A DNA stretch of 64,000 bases from Corynebacterium qintianiae (GCF_011038645.2 NZ_CP064955.1:1-64000); one strand, 5' to 3'. Counted from the stretch's first letter, positions 1 through 11,645 are shown. Numbers and translations: made by a program. The notes: generated by a model not told the origin, from the letters alone.

Positions 1-25
1 GGCAAAGACACATGTCCAAAAAGAG

Positions 26-301
26 TTATCCACAGGAGGGAACTTGGCCAATGTTTGGACACGCGCCGGAAGGAACGGGTAACAATGATTTATCACTTCA
101 ACAAAATCACAGCTTTACACAGAGGCCCCGCGGCACTGTGGATAAGTCTTAATAGCCAGTTGAGACTTTGCTACCGGGTTTCCTGTAATGCCAGTTCACA
201 GGCTGTTTCTGCTGGGTCTGGGTTTTCCACAGGCGCCGGGCGTGGCTGTGGACAGAACCCCACCGCGGGACTGTCCACAGCTGTGGATAAAGTTGTGGAA
301 C
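26..301. promoter_or_regulatory. DnaA-box cluster upstream of dnaA
   Basis: Perfect DnaA boxes lie at 26-34 (TTATCCACA, plus strand), 137-145 and 282-290 (TGTGGATAA, minus strand). Near matches are at 223-231, 247-255, 271-279 and 293-301. The 400 bases before dnaA hold no convincing gene. The cluster probably mediates dnaA autoregulation and may be part of a bipartite origin together with the boxes after dnaA. Confidence 0.8.
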
Positions 302-401
302 ACAAGGTAGAAGCCGCCGACGGGCGCTGAGCTCGTGTGAATTACACACGGAGGAAGTCCGACAGCGGCATCATCGACGGCAGCAAGGAATTCGGGCACT
401 C

Positions 402-2012
402 GTGGCAGAACAACAACTCGGGGCACTCTGGAGCGACATCGTTTCGGAGTTGCTGAACCTCTCGGAACGCCCCAACTCCAACATTCCGACGCTCACGCAC
501 CAGGAACGCGCATACCTGCAGCTGGTCACCCCGGTCATGCTTGTCGACGGCTACGTCATCCTCGCCGCTCCCCACGCCGCTGCCAAGACCGTGATCGAAG
601 AGTCCCTAGGCACCCACATCACAGCATTGCTGTCGCGCAAACTCGGCACAGCGTGCACCTTGGCGGTGTCCATCCAGCAGCCCGAGCCCCCCGCCGAACC
701 TGCCCGGCATCCGGGGCCGGCGTCGCGGGAGCCGGAACGCACCTCCGTCCCAGATTGGTTCTCCACCACCAGCAGCGCACCGGCGTTCACCGAAAACCCG
801 ATGCAGGGGCGGGCAGGCGAGCAAATCCCCATGGGTCTTGACGAGCTAGCGCGACTGCATTCCCGCCAGCTGACGGAGAAAGATGCGGCGGCAGGGGGGC
901 GTCGACAAGCGAGCGCCCACCCGACAGTGCCGCAGAGGCTTCCGCGGGAGACTCCCGCCCACAACCCGGACCGCGAAGCGAGCCTGAACCCGAAGTACAC
1001 CTTCGAAAACTTCGTCATCGGATCGTCGAACCGCTTCGCCAACGGAGCCGCCGTCGCGGTGGCCGAGAACCCCGCACGCGCCTACAACCCTCTGTTTATC
1101 TGGGGCGGTTCCGGCCTGGGCAAAACGCACCTGCTCCACGCCGCCGGCAACTACGCCAAACTGCTGCAGCCGAACCTGCGGATCAGCTACGTTTCCTCGG
1201 AGGAGTTCACCAACGACTACATCAACTCCGTGCGCGACGACCGGCAGGAGAGCTTCAAGCGCCGCTACCGCAACCTGGACATCCTGATGGTGGATGACAT
1301 CCAGTTCCTCGAGGGCAAGGAAGGTACCCAGGAGGAGTTCTTCCACACGTTCAACGCCCTGCACCAGCAGAACAAACAGATCATCCTGTCCTCCGACCGC
1401 CCCCCGCGGCAGCTGACCACGCTGGAGGACAGGCTCCGCACCCGCTTCGAGGGCGGGTTGATCACGGACGTCCAGCCGCCGGATCTGGAGACCCGCATCG
1501 CAATTCTCATGAAGAAGGCCGCCGCGGATGGCACGCATGTAGATCACGCGGTGTTGGAATTGATCGCCTCGCAGTTCGAGTCGTCGATCCGCGAGCTCGA
1601 AGGCGCCCTGATCAGGGTGTCCGCGTACTCCTCACTGATCAACGAGCCGATCACGCTCGAGGTCGCCCAGGTGGCGCTGCGCGACATCCTGCCCAACGGC
1701 GGCGAGATGAACATCAGTGCGGCCGCGATCAAGGACGCCGCCGCCGAATATTTCGGTGTCTCGCTCGAGCAGCTGACCGGAGCCGGTAAAACCAGGCAGG
1801 TGGCCCATGCACGGCAGCTAGCGATGTACTTGTGCCGCGAACTGACAGACCTTTCTCTGCCTAAAATCGGTGACGAGTTCGGAGGCAAGGACCACACGAC
1901 AGTGATGTACGCCGACCGCAAGATCCGCAAGGAGATGACCGAGAACCGCGGGACTTACGACGAAATCCAGGAGCTGACCCAGATGATCAAGAATCGGGCC
2001 AGATCTCGGTAA
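402..2012 (+). CDS. dnaA: Chromosomal replication initiator protein DnaA
   Basis: DnaA binds DnaA boxes at oriC, melts the origin and recruits the helicase. The 536-residue protein has an N-terminal interaction domain, a poorly conserved linker (about residues 90-195), an AAA+ core with Walker A GGSGLGKTH and Walker B LMVDDIQF, and a C-terminal DNA-binding domain ending with the GKDHTTVMYADRKI helix-turn-helix signature. Length is normal for actinobacteria. Translation starts at GTG, with AAGGAA about 11 nt upstream. It is the first gene of the origin cluster, flanked on both sides by DnaA boxes and closed by its own terminator, so dnaN is probably transcribed separately. Confidence 0.98.
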   Translation: MAEQQLGALWSDIVSELLNLSERPNSNIPTLTHQERAYLQLVTPVMLVDGYVILAAPHAAAKTVIEESLGTHITALLSRKLGTACTLAVSIQQPEPPAEPARHPGPASREPERTSVPDWFSTTSSAPAFTENPMQGRAGEQIPMGLDELARLHSRQLTEKDAAAGGRRQASAHPTVPQRLPRETPAHNPDREASLNPKYTFENFVIGSSNRFANGAAVAVAENPARAYNPLFIWGGSGLGKTHLLHAAGNYAKLLQPNLRISYVSSEEFTNDYINSVRDDRQESFKRRYRNLDILMVDDIQFLEGKEGTQEEFFHTFNALHQQNKQIILSSDRPPRQLTTLEDRLRTRFEGGLITDVQPPDLETRIAILMKKAAADGTHVDHAVLELIASQFESSIRELEGALIRVSAYSSLINEPITLEVAQVALRDILPNGGEMNISAAAIKDAAAEYFGVSLEQLTGAGKTRQVAHARQLAMYLCRELTDLSLPKIGDEFGGKDHTTVMYADRKIRKEMTENRGTYDEIQELTQMIKNRARSR

Positions 2013-2022
2013 AACCACTTTC

Positions 2023-2050
2023 ACCCCGGCTTTTCGGCCGGGGTTTTGTT
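2023..2050 (+). terminator. Rho-independent terminator of dnaA
   Basis: A 7-bp G+C stem (CCCCGGC 2024-2030 with GCCGGGG 2037-2043) around a TTTTCG loop is followed by TTTTGTT. It lies 11 nt after the dnaA stop. Confidence 0.85.
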
Positions 2051-2440
2051 GTCCACAGACTTACTCACAGATGTGTAATTACACCGATGAAATTAGGTGA
2101 TCTCCGACACATGTGGCTCACGTCACTGATTTGACATGGTGTGGATAAGGCCGAAAGAGTTGTGAAGTCCCAGTGAGTAAAGGTCCCCTAGGTGTGGATG
2201 AAATTTCTCCGCGGAAAGTTGTCCACAGGTGCATCAATTTCTCCACACGTGCTCCACAGGGCTGGGCACACCCACATTTCCCGGTCCCACCACCGAGTTC
2301 ACCGGGTCATCCACAGACTGCACAGGACTTACTGTTGTTACCAGCCATTTACTTTGTAATTCAGCTAAGAGAAAAGGGGTGTGTGAAAACCCGCGCCGCC
2401 CCGTCTCCGGTGTCCGCCCGCTGAATGACAAAGAAGAGCC
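2049..2440. other. oriC, dnaA-dnaN intergenic region
   Basis: About 530 bases without a credible gene. DnaA boxes: 2049-2057 and 2219-2227 (TTGTCCACA), 2140-2148 (TGTGGATAA), with weaker ones at 2193-2201, 2240-2248 and 2307-2315. An A+T-rich stretch at about 2330-2375, next to the last box, is a plausible unwinding element. The dnaA-dnaN gap is the known origin position in mycobacteria and corynebacteria. Confidence 0.88.
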
Positions 2441-2544
2441 GCCCGCCTAAGGTGGAGCGAAGTTACATGTAATTCGGGGGCGCCGCTTCGGGGAGCGCGC
2501 CTCCACCAGGCCGTCACCGGCCCTGACGCGCAAGGAGTGCTCCC

Positions 2545-3765
2545 ATGGATGACAACTCGGTGGACAACCTCGCCGGCAACACCGGCAACAACGTGTCATT
2601 TCGCGTGCACAAGGATGACCTCTCCGACGCCGTCGCCTGGGTCGCACGAAGCTTGCCGACGAAGAACACGCAGCCGGTGCTCCGCGCCGTTGTCATCACG
2701 GTGGATGACACCGGTATCGAGTTCGCGGGATTCGACTACGAAGTCTCCTCGCGCGTGCGCATTGGTGCCGAAGTCAGCCAGCCGGGTCGGGTCGCCGTGG
2801 CCGGCAAGCTGATGGCCGACATCGTCGCGAACATGCCCGCCAAGCCCATGGAAGTCTCCACCGACGGCAGCACCATGCTGCTCCAGGGCGGCTCCGCCCG
2901 CTTCGAGCTGCCGCTGATGCCGCTGGATGATTACCCGCAGCTGCCCACCCTGCCAGAAGTCACCGGCCGCATCTCCCCGTCCGCATTCGTCGGCGCAGTC
3001 ACTCAGGTCGCTTCCGCCGCTGGCCGCGACGACACTCTGCCCATGCTCACGGGCGTGCACATGGAAGTTTCCGGTAACGCCGTGCAGCTCACCGCAACCG
3101 ACCGTTTCCGCCTTGCCATTCGCCGAATCCAATGGGAGCCGGTGGCCGGGGACGTCGAGGCGAAGCTGCTTGTACCGGCGAAGACCCTGCTGGACAACGC
3201 CCGCACCTTGGACACCCACATCGACGAGCCAGTCGAAATCGCCGTGGGCGCGGCAGGCAACGTCGGCGGCGATGGCCTTTTCGGACTCCACTCCGGTAAC
3301 CGGGAGACCACCACCCGGATGCTGGATGCAGACTTCCCGAACATTCAGCCGCTGCTGCCCAAAACCCACACCTCGATGGCCAGCGTCGAGATCGCCCCGC
3401 TGCTCGAGGCGATCCGCCGCGTGAGCCTGGTGGCTGACCGCAACGCCCAGGTGCGGATGCACTTCCGGCAGGGAGAGGTGACCCTGTACGCTTCAGGCGC
3501 AGACTCCGGTGAGGCGAGTGAAAACGTCGAGGCAGCCTTCACGGGTGCGGACGAGCTGCTCATCGCCTTCAACTCCAGCTACCTCAAGGACGGTCTCGGC
3601 GTGATTCCGACTAACCGCGTCGTCTTCGGATTCACCGAGGCCTCCCGCCCCGCGATCATGATCCCGGAGCCGGAGGAGCTGCCCGAGGCCGAGGCTGACG
3701 GAACGTTCCCGACCCCGGCGACGGACTTCACCTACCTTCTCATGCCTGTGCGCCTGCCGGGTTAA
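2545..3765 (+). CDS. dnaN: DNA polymerase III beta subunit (sliding clamp)
   Basis: The beta clamp is a ring-shaped homodimer that tethers DNA polymerase III to DNA and is a hub for replication and repair proteins. The 406-residue product has the three repeated clamp folds and ends with the conserved [10 protein letters not shown] tail. It is slightly longer than usual because of a short polar N-terminal extension (about 12 residues). The ATG start has AAGGAG about 8 nt upstream. It lies just downstream of oriC and 4 nt before recF, so the two are likely co-transcribed. Confidence 0.97.
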   Translation: MDDNSVDNLAGNTGNNVSFRVHKDDLSDAVAWVARSLPTKNTQPVLRAVVITVDDTGIEFAGFDYEVSSRVRIGAEVSQPGRVAVAGKLMADIVANMPAKPMEVSTDGSTMLLQGGSARFELPLMPLDDYPQLPTLPEVTGRISPSAFVGAVTQVASAAGRDDTLPMLTGVHMEVSGNAVQLTATDRFRLAIRRIQWEPVAGDVEAKLLVPAKTLLDNARTLDTHIDEPVEIAVGAAGNVGGDGLFGLHSGNRETTTRMLDADFPNIQPLLPKTHTSMASVEIAPLLEAIRRVSLVADRNAQVRMHFRQGEVTLYASGADSGEASENVEAAFTGADELLIAFNSSYLKDGLGVIPTNRVVFGFTEASRPAIMIPEPEELPEAEADGTFPTPATDFTYLLMPVRLPG

Positions 3766-3769
3766 ACCC

Positions 3770-4954
3770 GTGTTCGTACGCGACCTCAACCTGCGGGATT
3801 TCCGCTCCTGGCCGGAACTCAGTCTAGAGCTGGAGCAGGGGGCGACCGTGTTTTCGGGCCGCAACGGGCACGGCAAGACCAACATCGTCGAGGCAGTACA
3901 TTATACGAGCACTCTCGGCAGCCACCGCGTCTCCACCGATGCCCCGCTGATCCGGGCCGGAGAGCGCGACGCACGGGTCTCGCTCACCACGGTTAACGAC
4001 GGCCGCGAGCTGACGACGCACCTGTTGATCAAGGCGAGCGGCGCGAACCAGGCGCAGATCAACCGCACGCGCCTCAAGTCCGCCCGCGAGGTGCTGGGCG
4101 TGCTGCGCACCGTCATGTTTTCTCCAGAGGACCTGCGGCTCGTCGCGGGTGAGCCGGCCGAGCGTCGGCGCTTCCTGGACGAGCTCGCTGCCTCCCGCGC
4201 GCCGCGCCTCGGCGGGGCGAAAGCCGACTACGACAAGGTGCTACGCCAGCGCAACGCACTGTTGCGCACCTCGGCCTACGACCTGCGGCGCGGTTACGAC
4301 GACGACAACGGGGCGGGCGCCCTGGCCACCCTCGACGTGTGGGACTCCCAGCTCGCGCGCCACGGCGCCGAGCTTGTCGCGGGCCGCCTCGAGCTTCTCG
4401 ACGCCCTCGCCCCGCACATCGCCGAGTCCTACGCGGCGGTCGCGCCCGAGTCGCGCCCGGCCTCAGCTCATTACACATCGACCGTCGATGACGCCGTGCG
4501 CACCCTGGCGGGTGAACCGAGTCGCGATCCCGCCGTCATCGAGGCCGCTATGCTCACGGAACTCGCGCGGCGCCGAAAGGAGGAGATCGATCGCGGCACA
4601 ACGCTGGTGGGCCCACACCGCGACGACATGGTGCTCATGCTCGGTGAGACCCCGGCAAAGGGTTACGCCAGCCACGGAGAAACGTGGTCGTACGCCCTCG
4701 CCCTCCACCTTGCGGAGTACGCGCTGTTGTCCGCCGACGGATCCGATCCCGTCCTCATCTTGGATGACGTCTTCGCCGAGCTCGATGCGTTGCGGCGCCA
4801 GCGGCTCGTCGCGGTTGCGCAAGGCGCCGAGCAGGTGCTTATTACCGCTGCTGTGGGCGACGACCTGCCCAGCAACCTCTCTGACGCGGTCAGCGCTCGG
4901 TACGCGGTCGCGATGGCCGACGGGGTGTCGACGCTGGAGCGCGACCGTGGCTGA
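3770..4954 (+). CDS. recF: DNA replication and repair protein RecF
   Basis: RecF is an SMC/ABC-like ATPase that binds gapped DNA and loads RecA through RecOR. The 394-residue protein shows Walker A GRNGHGKT (about residues 29-36) and Walker [12 protein letters not shown] near the C terminus, with a central coiled region. The GTG start lies 4 nt after the dnaN stop, and its 3' end overlaps the following DUF721 gene by 8 nt. This indicates translational coupling in a dnaN-recF-dciA unit. Confidence 0.96.
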   Translation: MFVRDLNLRDFRSWPELSLELEQGATVFSGRNGHGKTNIVEAVHYTSTLGSHRVSTDAPLIRAGERDARVSLTTVNDGRELTTHLLIKASGANQAQINRTRLKSAREVLGVLRTVMFSPEDLRLVAGEPAERRRFLDELAASRAPRLGGAKADYDKVLRQRNALLRTSAYDLRRGYDDDNGAGALATLDVWDSQLARHGAELVAGRLELLDALAPHIAESYAAVAPESRPASAHYTSTVDDAVRTLAGEPSRDPAVIEAAMLTELARRRKEEIDRGTTLVGPHRDDMVLMLGETPAKGYASHGETWSYALALHLAEYALLSADGSDPVLILDDVFAELDALRRQRLVAVAQGAEQVLITAAVGDDLPSNLSDAVSARYAVAMADGVSTLERDRG

Positions 4955-5552
4955 CCTGGTAAGCGACACGTTCACGACTCTGCGCGCCACCGCGCGCCAG
5001 CGGGGCGGCCGCGTTCCGGACCTGAGGCGCCAAGGGACGTCGGTGATTCCGCGGCGGGCGAGCGTTGGTTCGCTGAGGGACGGCGTGGAGGGGGCGTCGA
5101 TAAGCGTGCCGGGACTCAAACTCGACGGCGAAGAACGCGCGCGGTGGTCCGGCAGGGGGCGGCCGACGGGGCCCGACGGGCGCGCGCTGCGGGGCGGGTA
5201 CCAGGTGAAGGGGTTCGGATCGCTCGTGCGCGCCGAAATCCGCAAACGCGACTGGACCGAGAACATGGCCTTCGGCTGGGTGATGGGCAACTGGGCGGGG
5301 CTCGTCGGTGAGAAGATCGCGCAGCACACCGAGGTGCAGATGATCAAAAACGGCGAGGTGTTCATCGCCTGCGACCAGACCGCGTGGGCCACCCAGCTCA
5401 AATACATGCAGGCCACGGTGCTTTCCGCGATCGCTGACAAGGTGGGTCCGGGGTTGGTCACGAAGCTGCACGTCTACCCTCCGAAAACCAAGAGCTGGCG
5501 CAAGGGGCCGCTGCACGTTAAGGGCCGCGGGCCGCGCGACACCTACGGGTAG
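4947..5552 (+). CDS. DUF721 / DciA-family helicase-loading protein
   Basis: DciA (DUF721) proteins are the ancestral loaders of the replicative helicase DnaB in bacteria that lack DnaC/DnaI. The C-terminal 110 residues carry the DUF721 fold ([19 protein letters not shown] onward, then the [19 protein letters not shown] strand-helix segment). The N-terminal about 85 residues are basic, low-complexity and probably disordered. The GTG start at 4947 overlaps the recF stop by 8 nt. Position between recF and gyrB is the standard actinobacterial location. 201 residues. The gene contains a copy of the 12-mer GCGTCGATAAGC that uses the rare Ile codon ATA. Confidence 0.9.
   Translation: MADLVSDTFTTLRATARQRGGRVPDLRRQGTSVIPRRASVGSLRDGVEGASISVPGLKLDGEERARWSGRGRPTGPDGRALRGGYQVKGFGSLVRAEIRKRDWTENMAFGWVMGNWAGLVGEKIAQHTEVQMIKNGEVFIACDQTAWATQLKYMQATVLSAIADKVGPGLVTKLHVYPPKTKSWRKGPLHVKGRGPRDTYG
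5094..5105 (+). repeat. 12-mer GCGTCGATAAGC, copy 1
   Basis: Exact copy within dciA (codons Ala-Ser-Ile-Ser, with ATA for Ile). Confidence 0.85.
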
Positions 5553-5622
5553 AGGCCGAAATTCGGCCGTGAAACGCCCTCTCGCCGGATTGGCGGGTGC
5601 GGGCAATGTCCCCTACAGGGTG

Positions 5623-5628
5623 TAGGAT
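5623..5628 (+). promoter_or_regulatory. Possible gyrB -10 box
   Basis: TAGGAT matches the corynebacterial TANNNT -10 consensus in the dciA-gyrB gap, about 45 nt before the gyrB start. No good -35 hexamer is visible at the right distance. Confidence 0.35.
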
Positions 5629-5640
5629 TGGACGGGTTAA

Positions 5641-7743
<2,103 letters not shown>

Positions 7744-7750
7744 GGGCGGT

Positions 7751-7756
7751 TACACT
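7751..7756 (+). promoter_or_regulatory. -10 box of a leaderless transcript (hydrolase)
   Basis: TACACT ends 6 nt before the ATG at 7763, so transcription should start at or next to the start codon. No ribosome binding site is present. Confidence 0.65.
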
Positions 7757-7762
7757 TTCCGC

Positions 7763-8617
7763 ATGGCTTCCGTAGACATCACGCTTCCCGACGGCTCGAC
7801 TAGCACAGTGCTGCTTTTTCCGGCGGCGGGCTCCCACAAGCCGTTGGTGGTGATGTGGCCCGGCTTCGGTGTGGGCGCGCGTTACTACCGGCCGATGGCG
7901 GAGTGGCTGGCTTCCCGCGGTTTTCCCGCGGCGATTGGCGAACTGCGCGGGCAGGGCACCAGCACCGCCGTAGCTACCCGTGCAAACTCGTGGGCGTACC
8001 ACACCATGGTTACCGAGGATTACCCTCTGACCATCGAGGCGGCTAAGAGAGAGCTTTCGCTTGACGACGCCCACCCGGTCATCCTCCTCACCCATTCCAT
8101 GGGAGGGCAGATCGGCACCCTCTTCCTGGCTGACCCCCGTTCCCGCGAGCTCAACGTGCTGGGTCTGATGGGAGTAGGGACCGGCAGCCCGTACTGGAAG
8201 GCGTTCAACCCGAAGACGAGGCGCACCTTATACTTTGGCGCCCCGTTCATGGGTGGGGTTTCGCGCCTGCTGGGGTACTGGCCGGGCGGCAAGCTGGACA
8301 TCGCGGGTTACGGACGTCAGTCGGGCAGGCACGTGCGCGAATGGATGGGGATCTCGCGGACGAACTCCGTCTCGCACCTTGCCGGTAGGGACTATAAGAA
8401 CGCACTGCTGGATGTGAGGGTGCCGGTCCTGTACACCCGTTTCAACGACGATGAGGACTGCACCATTGCGTCCGCAGAAGCGCTTGCCATGCACATCCCA
8501 TCAGCGCATCCAAAGGTGGAGGAGCTGAAAGGCAATCTCGGGCACAACCGGTGGGCACGTGAGCCCGAGATCACCGGCCGCCGGTTTGTGCGGTTCTACG
8601 AGGAGAACTTCGCGTAG
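7763..8617 (+). CDS. Alpha/beta-hydrolase family protein
   Basis: Predicted cytosolic serine hydrolase of unknown substrate, 284 residues. The N-terminal half shows an oxyanion-region WPGFGVGARYY and the nucleophile elbow THSMGGQIG (Ser in xHSMGG, with Thr where the first Gly of GxSxG usually sits). The candidate acid lies in FNDDEDCT and the candidate histidine in LGHNRW near the C terminus. No signal peptide. The start was chosen at the ATG preceded by a leaderless -10 box, not at an upstream codon inside gyrB. It runs convergently to the gene at 8633. Confidence 0.8.
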   Translation: MASVDITLPDGSTSTVLLFPAAGSHKPLVVMWPGFGVGARYYRPMAEWLASRGFPAAIGELRGQGTSTAVATRANSWAYHTMVTEDYPLTIEAAKRELSLDDAHPVILLTHSMGGQIGTLFLADPRSRELNVLGLMGVGTGSPYWKAFNPKTRRTLYFGAPFMGGVSRLLGYWPGGKLDIAGYGRQSGRHVREWMGISRTNSVSHLAGRDYKNALLDVRVPVLYTRFNDDEDCTIASAEALAMHIPSAHPKVEELKGNLGHNRWAREPEITGRRFVRFYEENFA

Positions 8618-8632
8618 GTGCTACTTGGGGTG

Positions 8633-9070
8633 CTACTTCGCGTGGCGCTCGACGATGTCGCCGAACTCGGGCAGCGCGGGTGCGATGATCTTGCCGGTCT
8701 TACCGCGCAGGCTGGAGTACACCTTTTGCACGGCCGCGGGGCCTTGCTGGGCGAAGCGGTCGCCGAGTGTGAGCACGTCGTTGGTCACATCGTCTTGACG
8801 TGAGGCGAGGAAGTTGCCGAAACCGGCCGACTGTTCGGCGTCATAGTCGTTCCAGTGGGGAGCCAAGGAGTCAACGATATCCGGCAAGAAACGGTTGATG
8901 CTTTTCGATACGACATCCCCGTCCGCCTTTTTAGCTGCGGCCACGGCAGACTTGATGGCCATCCCAGTCAGCCCGGACTGTGCGGCAACGGTGCGGTCGA
9001 CGAGATCGGATAGGTCTTTGACCACCGTGGGCCGCACGGTGTCATCGAGGAGTTTGGAAAGGTCGCTCAT
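8633..9070 (-). CDS. Conserved corynebacterial protein, DUF6918-like
   Basis: A 145-residue, mostly alpha-helical soluble protein without signal peptide or membrane segment. It resembles a conserved family seen in corynebacteria (DUF6918, recalled rather than searched). No catalytic motif is visible and no function is assigned. The start at 9070 is preferred over ATG 9082, because TATGCT (9083-9078) ends 7 nt before it, giving a leaderless transcript. Its 3' end lies 15 nt from the end of the convergent hydrolase gene. Confidence 0.7.
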   Translation of the reverse strand: MSDLSKLLDDTVRPTVVKDLSDLVDRTVAAQSGLTGMAIKSAVAAAKKADGDVVSKSINRFLPDIVDSLAPHWNDYDAEQSAGFGNFLASRQDDVTNDVLTLGDRFAQQGPAAVQKVYSSLRGKTGKIIAPALPEFGDIVERHAK

Positions 9071-9077
9071 TGCACCC

Positions 9078-9083
9078 AGCATA
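9078..9083 (-). promoter_or_regulatory. -10 box of a leaderless transcript (DUF6918-like gene)
   Basis: TATGCT on the minus strand is followed by 7 nt and the ATG at 9070. No ribosome binding site is visible. Confidence 0.6.
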
Positions 9084-9099
9084 GCTGTTGCGCCCGCGT

Positions 9100-10566
9100 C
9101 TACGGCGGGAAGAGAACGGGCTGGGGTGCGCGCGCTGGAGGCCGTTTGCGCGATGTAGCGCGTCGCCGGATCTTTGCCCCAGCCGAGGAGTGGTAGCCGT
9201 GGGTTCCGTTGGTACGGGGCGGCGAACCGTCTGCCGGGTGCTGTTCCACCCGCCCGGTATCGGGGTTGAGATCCACGTACCCCTTGTTCCCTGCCCCGTC
9301 CCTGTTATCGTTGTTACATCTGTGGTGCTCGCGGCAGAGACCGGCCAGGTTTTCGATGTCGGTTAGGCCGCCGTCTTTCCACGCGAGAATGTGGTGGGCC
9401 TCCATTTCCATACCCGCCTTGGTGCAGCCCGCCCACGCGCACACACCCTGCATGGCAAGGAGGGCGAGCTTTTGGTGCACAGTGGCTAGGCGTACAGATC
9501 CCATTGACAGCGGGAGCCCGGTGACGTCATCGAGCTGGAGCACGAAGTCGGTGCCGCCCAGCCCGAGGCGCAGTATGTCGAGAGCATTCAGATCCGTGCC
9601 GGTGTTGGTGGGAAACACCGTGTTGGGGTCGGCGTCGAGCAAATCTTCGAGGGTGAGGGACAGAATAATGGAGCACACCCCGCCGTTGCGTTGAGTCTTC
9701 CCGGCCTCGTAGGCGCGGGCAACTGCCATGAACTGGTCGAAGCCGCGCTGTGCTCGGGTACGAGTGTCTTCCGACGGGTCGAGGTTCGTGTTGGTGCCGG
9801 GCGCGTACCCCGGCTGGATGAGAGCTTTGAGCAGCGATAACTCTGCGGCTGGCCCGTGGACGATCAGGCGGGCCAACCCGTCGTTGTCCGGGTGGCCGAA
9901 AGTCACGGATCGTTTCTTCCATGCGGCGAACGGATCTTTCTTGCCGTCGTAGTCCCGCCCGACCAGGTTTGCGCGTCGCACCTCGTCGCGCAACCATGCG
10001 CGCAGGTCCTCAGGCGAGCGGTTCTTGGCTTCCGTTAGCGCCTTGCTATGCAGCTCGTCGAAACCCGGCTCTGCGTGTTCGTTCAGGTCACGCAGGCACT
10101 GGGCAATGACCTTTTGCTTCTCGACGTTGACCCGGGCAGCCTTTCTCCGGGCTTCGGCGCGGGCCTTCGCGGCCGCCGCTTTTCGACGCTCCTCCTCCCG
10201 TGCCCGTTCTCTTTCCCGTTCGGTATCAACGTCGGTGTCGCGTGGGGGTTCCGGCACTTCCGGTTCGCCAAAGAGGCGTTTGCCGCGGTTGATGCGGTCC
10301 ATGGCTTCGTGGCGGGATAACCCGAGGACATCGGTGAAGTACTGGGTGGCGTGATTGGCGCCGACCTCCCAGCCCGCGCCGTCACGGTCAGCGATGAACG
10401 CGAAGGAGGCGTCGATGAGACCGAACTGTTCCAACGCAGCGTGCAGCCGCTCCATATCCTCCCGAACTGCGGCGAAGGTCAGTTTTTCCGGGGACGAGAA
10501 GGTCGCGGAGATTTCCTCGGTGGCGTTGGCGATGGCGTCGATAAGCGATGCAAGCGTGGTGGTCAT
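9100..10566 (-). CDS. DUF222 and HNH endonuclease domain protein
   Basis: A 488-residue protein of the DUF222-HNH type, which is often multicopy in actinobacteria and whose biological role is unclear. The N-terminal DUF222-like part contains an Arg/Glu/Ala-rich charged helix (about residues 110-150). The C terminus has an HNH zinc motif: CAWAGCTKAG, then MEAHHILAWKDGG, then NLAGLCREHH, with the Cys pairs and catalytic His present, so it looks intact. A strong ribosome binding site AAAGGAGGT precedes the ATG. Such genes are frequent in variable regions, which fits the accessory segment between gyrB and gyrA. Confidence 0.88.
   Translation of the reverse strand: MTTTLASLIDAIANATEEISATFSSPEKLTFAAVREDMERLHAALEQFGLIDASFAFIADRDGAGWEVGANHATQYFTDVLGLSRHEAMDRINRGKRLFGEPEVPEPPRDTDVDTERERERAREEERRKAAAAKARAEARRKAARVNVEKQKVIAQCLRDLNEHAEPGFDELHSKALTEAKNRSPEDLRAWLRDEVRRANLVGRDYDGKKDPFAAWKKRSVTFGHPDNDGLARLIVHGPAAELSLLKALIQPGYAPGTNTNLDPSEDTRTRAQRGFDQFMAVARAYEAGKTQRNGGVCSIILSLTLEDLLDADPNTVFPTNTGTDLNALDILRLGLGGTDFVLQLDDVTGLPLSMGSVRLATVHQKLALLAMQGVCAWAGCTKAGMEMEAHHILAWKDGGLTDIENLAGLCREHHRCNNDNRDGAGNKGYVDLNPDTGRVEQHPADGSPPRTNGTHGYHSSAGAKIRRRATSRKRPPARAPQPVLFPP
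10535..10546 (+). repeat. 12-mer GCGTCGATAAGC, copy 2
   Basis: Exact copy near the start of the HNH gene, antisense to it (reads Leu-Ile-Asp-Ala in the gene). Confidence 0.85.
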
Positions 10567-10642
10567 GGCACCTCCTTTCTTGAGATGCCCAAAGACTAGA
10601 ACACGCTTACGACATTAACGTCCGCAATTCGAACGCATGTAC

Positions 10643-10674
10643 GAAAAAGCCCGGCGTCCGTGCGGACTCCGAGC
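10643..10674 (-). terminator. Rho-independent terminator of the 10686 gene
   Basis: A long imperfect G+C stem (10649-10660 with 10663-10674, GTCCG/CGGAC at its tip) is followed on the minus strand by TTTTT, 12 nt after the stop of the small secreted-protein gene. Confidence 0.8.
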
Positions 10675-10685
10675 TAATCGTAAAA

Positions 10686-10964
10686 CTAGGAGGAAGTGGC
10701 GACACGGGTGATGCCGTAGATGCCACTGCCGAGCACGGACGAACCGAGGCTGAGGAGGAGGTACGCGGCACCGATCTTCAGGGCCTGCTCGGTCTCACCC
10801 CAGGAAACGGGGGAGAAGCCAGCGAAGAAGTTGGTGACGCTGCCCGGGATCTCGATGCGGGAGGAGGGCTCAGGGGCGACGATCTGGGCGTTGGCGACGG
10901 CCGGGGTGCCGGCGACGATGAGGGCGGTGGCGGTAGCTGCGACGAGTGCCTTACGGACCTGCAT
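10686..10964 (-). CDS. Small secreted protein, function unknown
   Basis: A 92-residue exported protein. The signal peptide has a KALVAATATALIVAG core and a VANA-Q cleavage site at about residue 25. The mature part is about 65 residues with one hydrophobic C-terminal segment (about residues 58-85). The start at ATG 10964 is set by AAGGAG 8 nt upstream. It carries its own terminator. Size and layout resemble the exported proteins at 11202 and 59657, suggesting a class of small envelope proteins, but I do not recognise the family. Confidence 0.75.
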   Translation of the reverse strand: MQVRKALVAATATALIVAGTPAVANAQIVAPEPSSRIEIPGSVTNFFAGFSPVSWGETEQALKIGAAYLLLSLGSSVLGSGIYGITRVATSS

Positions 10965-11073
10965 GATTTCTCCTTGGAAGGACGAGTTGGTTGTCAGATG
11001 ACACCGATAATTTAAGCCGTTTCGCAGATCTCTGCCATGTGTAACCAAGGAAAATTATATGGAAAATGCAGAA

Positions 11074-11110
11074 CGCCCCAGCCGACCCTCTGAAAAGGGG
11101 GGCTGGGGCG
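11074..11110 (-). terminator. Inverted repeat, probable terminator of the 11202 gene
   Basis: A perfect 10-bp stem CGCCCCAGCC / GGCTGGGGCG encloses a 17-nt loop with a further small stem. On the minus strand it is followed by a T-rich stretch (TTCTGCATTTT). It lies about 90 nt after the 11202 gene. Confidence 0.7.
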
Positions 11111-11201
11111 ATGCCCCGGGGGGTTGCAGCTCTTCCGCCACAGTGCCCGAACATCACAGGCGACACTGTAGCCACAACAGCAACAAAAGTAACATGCGGT
11201 C

Positions 11202-11603
11202 TTAGGCCACGCCACCTGGGCCTGCCAGTAAGCCAGTAATCAGCGGTTCGAGGTTGAAGTCGGTTGCGGGGAAGGAACGGGTCGCCTCCGAGGAGCCCGG
11301 AGCGCCCGCCAGGCAGACAGACGCGGCGATGTCGTCGAGTCCCTGGCGCAAAACCGGGATGTTATCGGTGAGCAGCTTTGCCACCACTCCGATGGACAGC
11401 GCGGCCAAGAGAAGGGACAGCGGCGCGGAACCCGTGTACGCGCTGCCGAGCGCTGGCTGCTCAGCCGGCTCGAACTTCATCTCGCCCTCGGCAGGCTCGC
11501 GGAGAACGGGGGAGGACGAACCGAAAGTGGCGCCAGCGGAGGGAGCGGAGAGAAGGGTGAGCGCGAGGGCCGAGGAGACGGCGAGTGCTGTGTATTTCTT
11601 CAT
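11202..11603 (-). CDS. Small secreted protein, function unknown
   Basis: A 133-residue exported protein. MKKYTALAVSSALALTLLS is a typical signal peptide with likely cleavage at AGA-T (about residue 25). The mature part contains a hydrophobic segment APLSLLLAALSIGVVAKLL and a single Cys. No family recognised. The ribosome binding site is weak (GCGGAA). It is followed by an inverted repeat that probably terminates it. Confidence 0.65.
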   Translation of the reverse strand: MKKYTALAVSSALALTLLSAPSAGATFGSSSPVLREPAEGEMKFEPAEQPALGSAYTGSAPLSLLLAALSIGVVAKLLTDNIPVLRQGLDDIAASVCLAGAPGSSEATRSFPATDFNLEPLITGLLAGPGGVA

Positions 11604-11645
11604 AAATTCCGCAGTGTAGACGGTGCAGCAACAAGGCGCGCCGGT

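Noticed and set aside
55-330. 91-codon frame before dnaA
   Set aside because: Lies across several DnaA boxes, has no ribosome binding site and no family resemblance.
2173-2450. Short frames in the dnaA-dnaN gap
   Set aside because: The region is the origin with repeated DnaA boxes. Frames are short, overlap each other and lack start signals.
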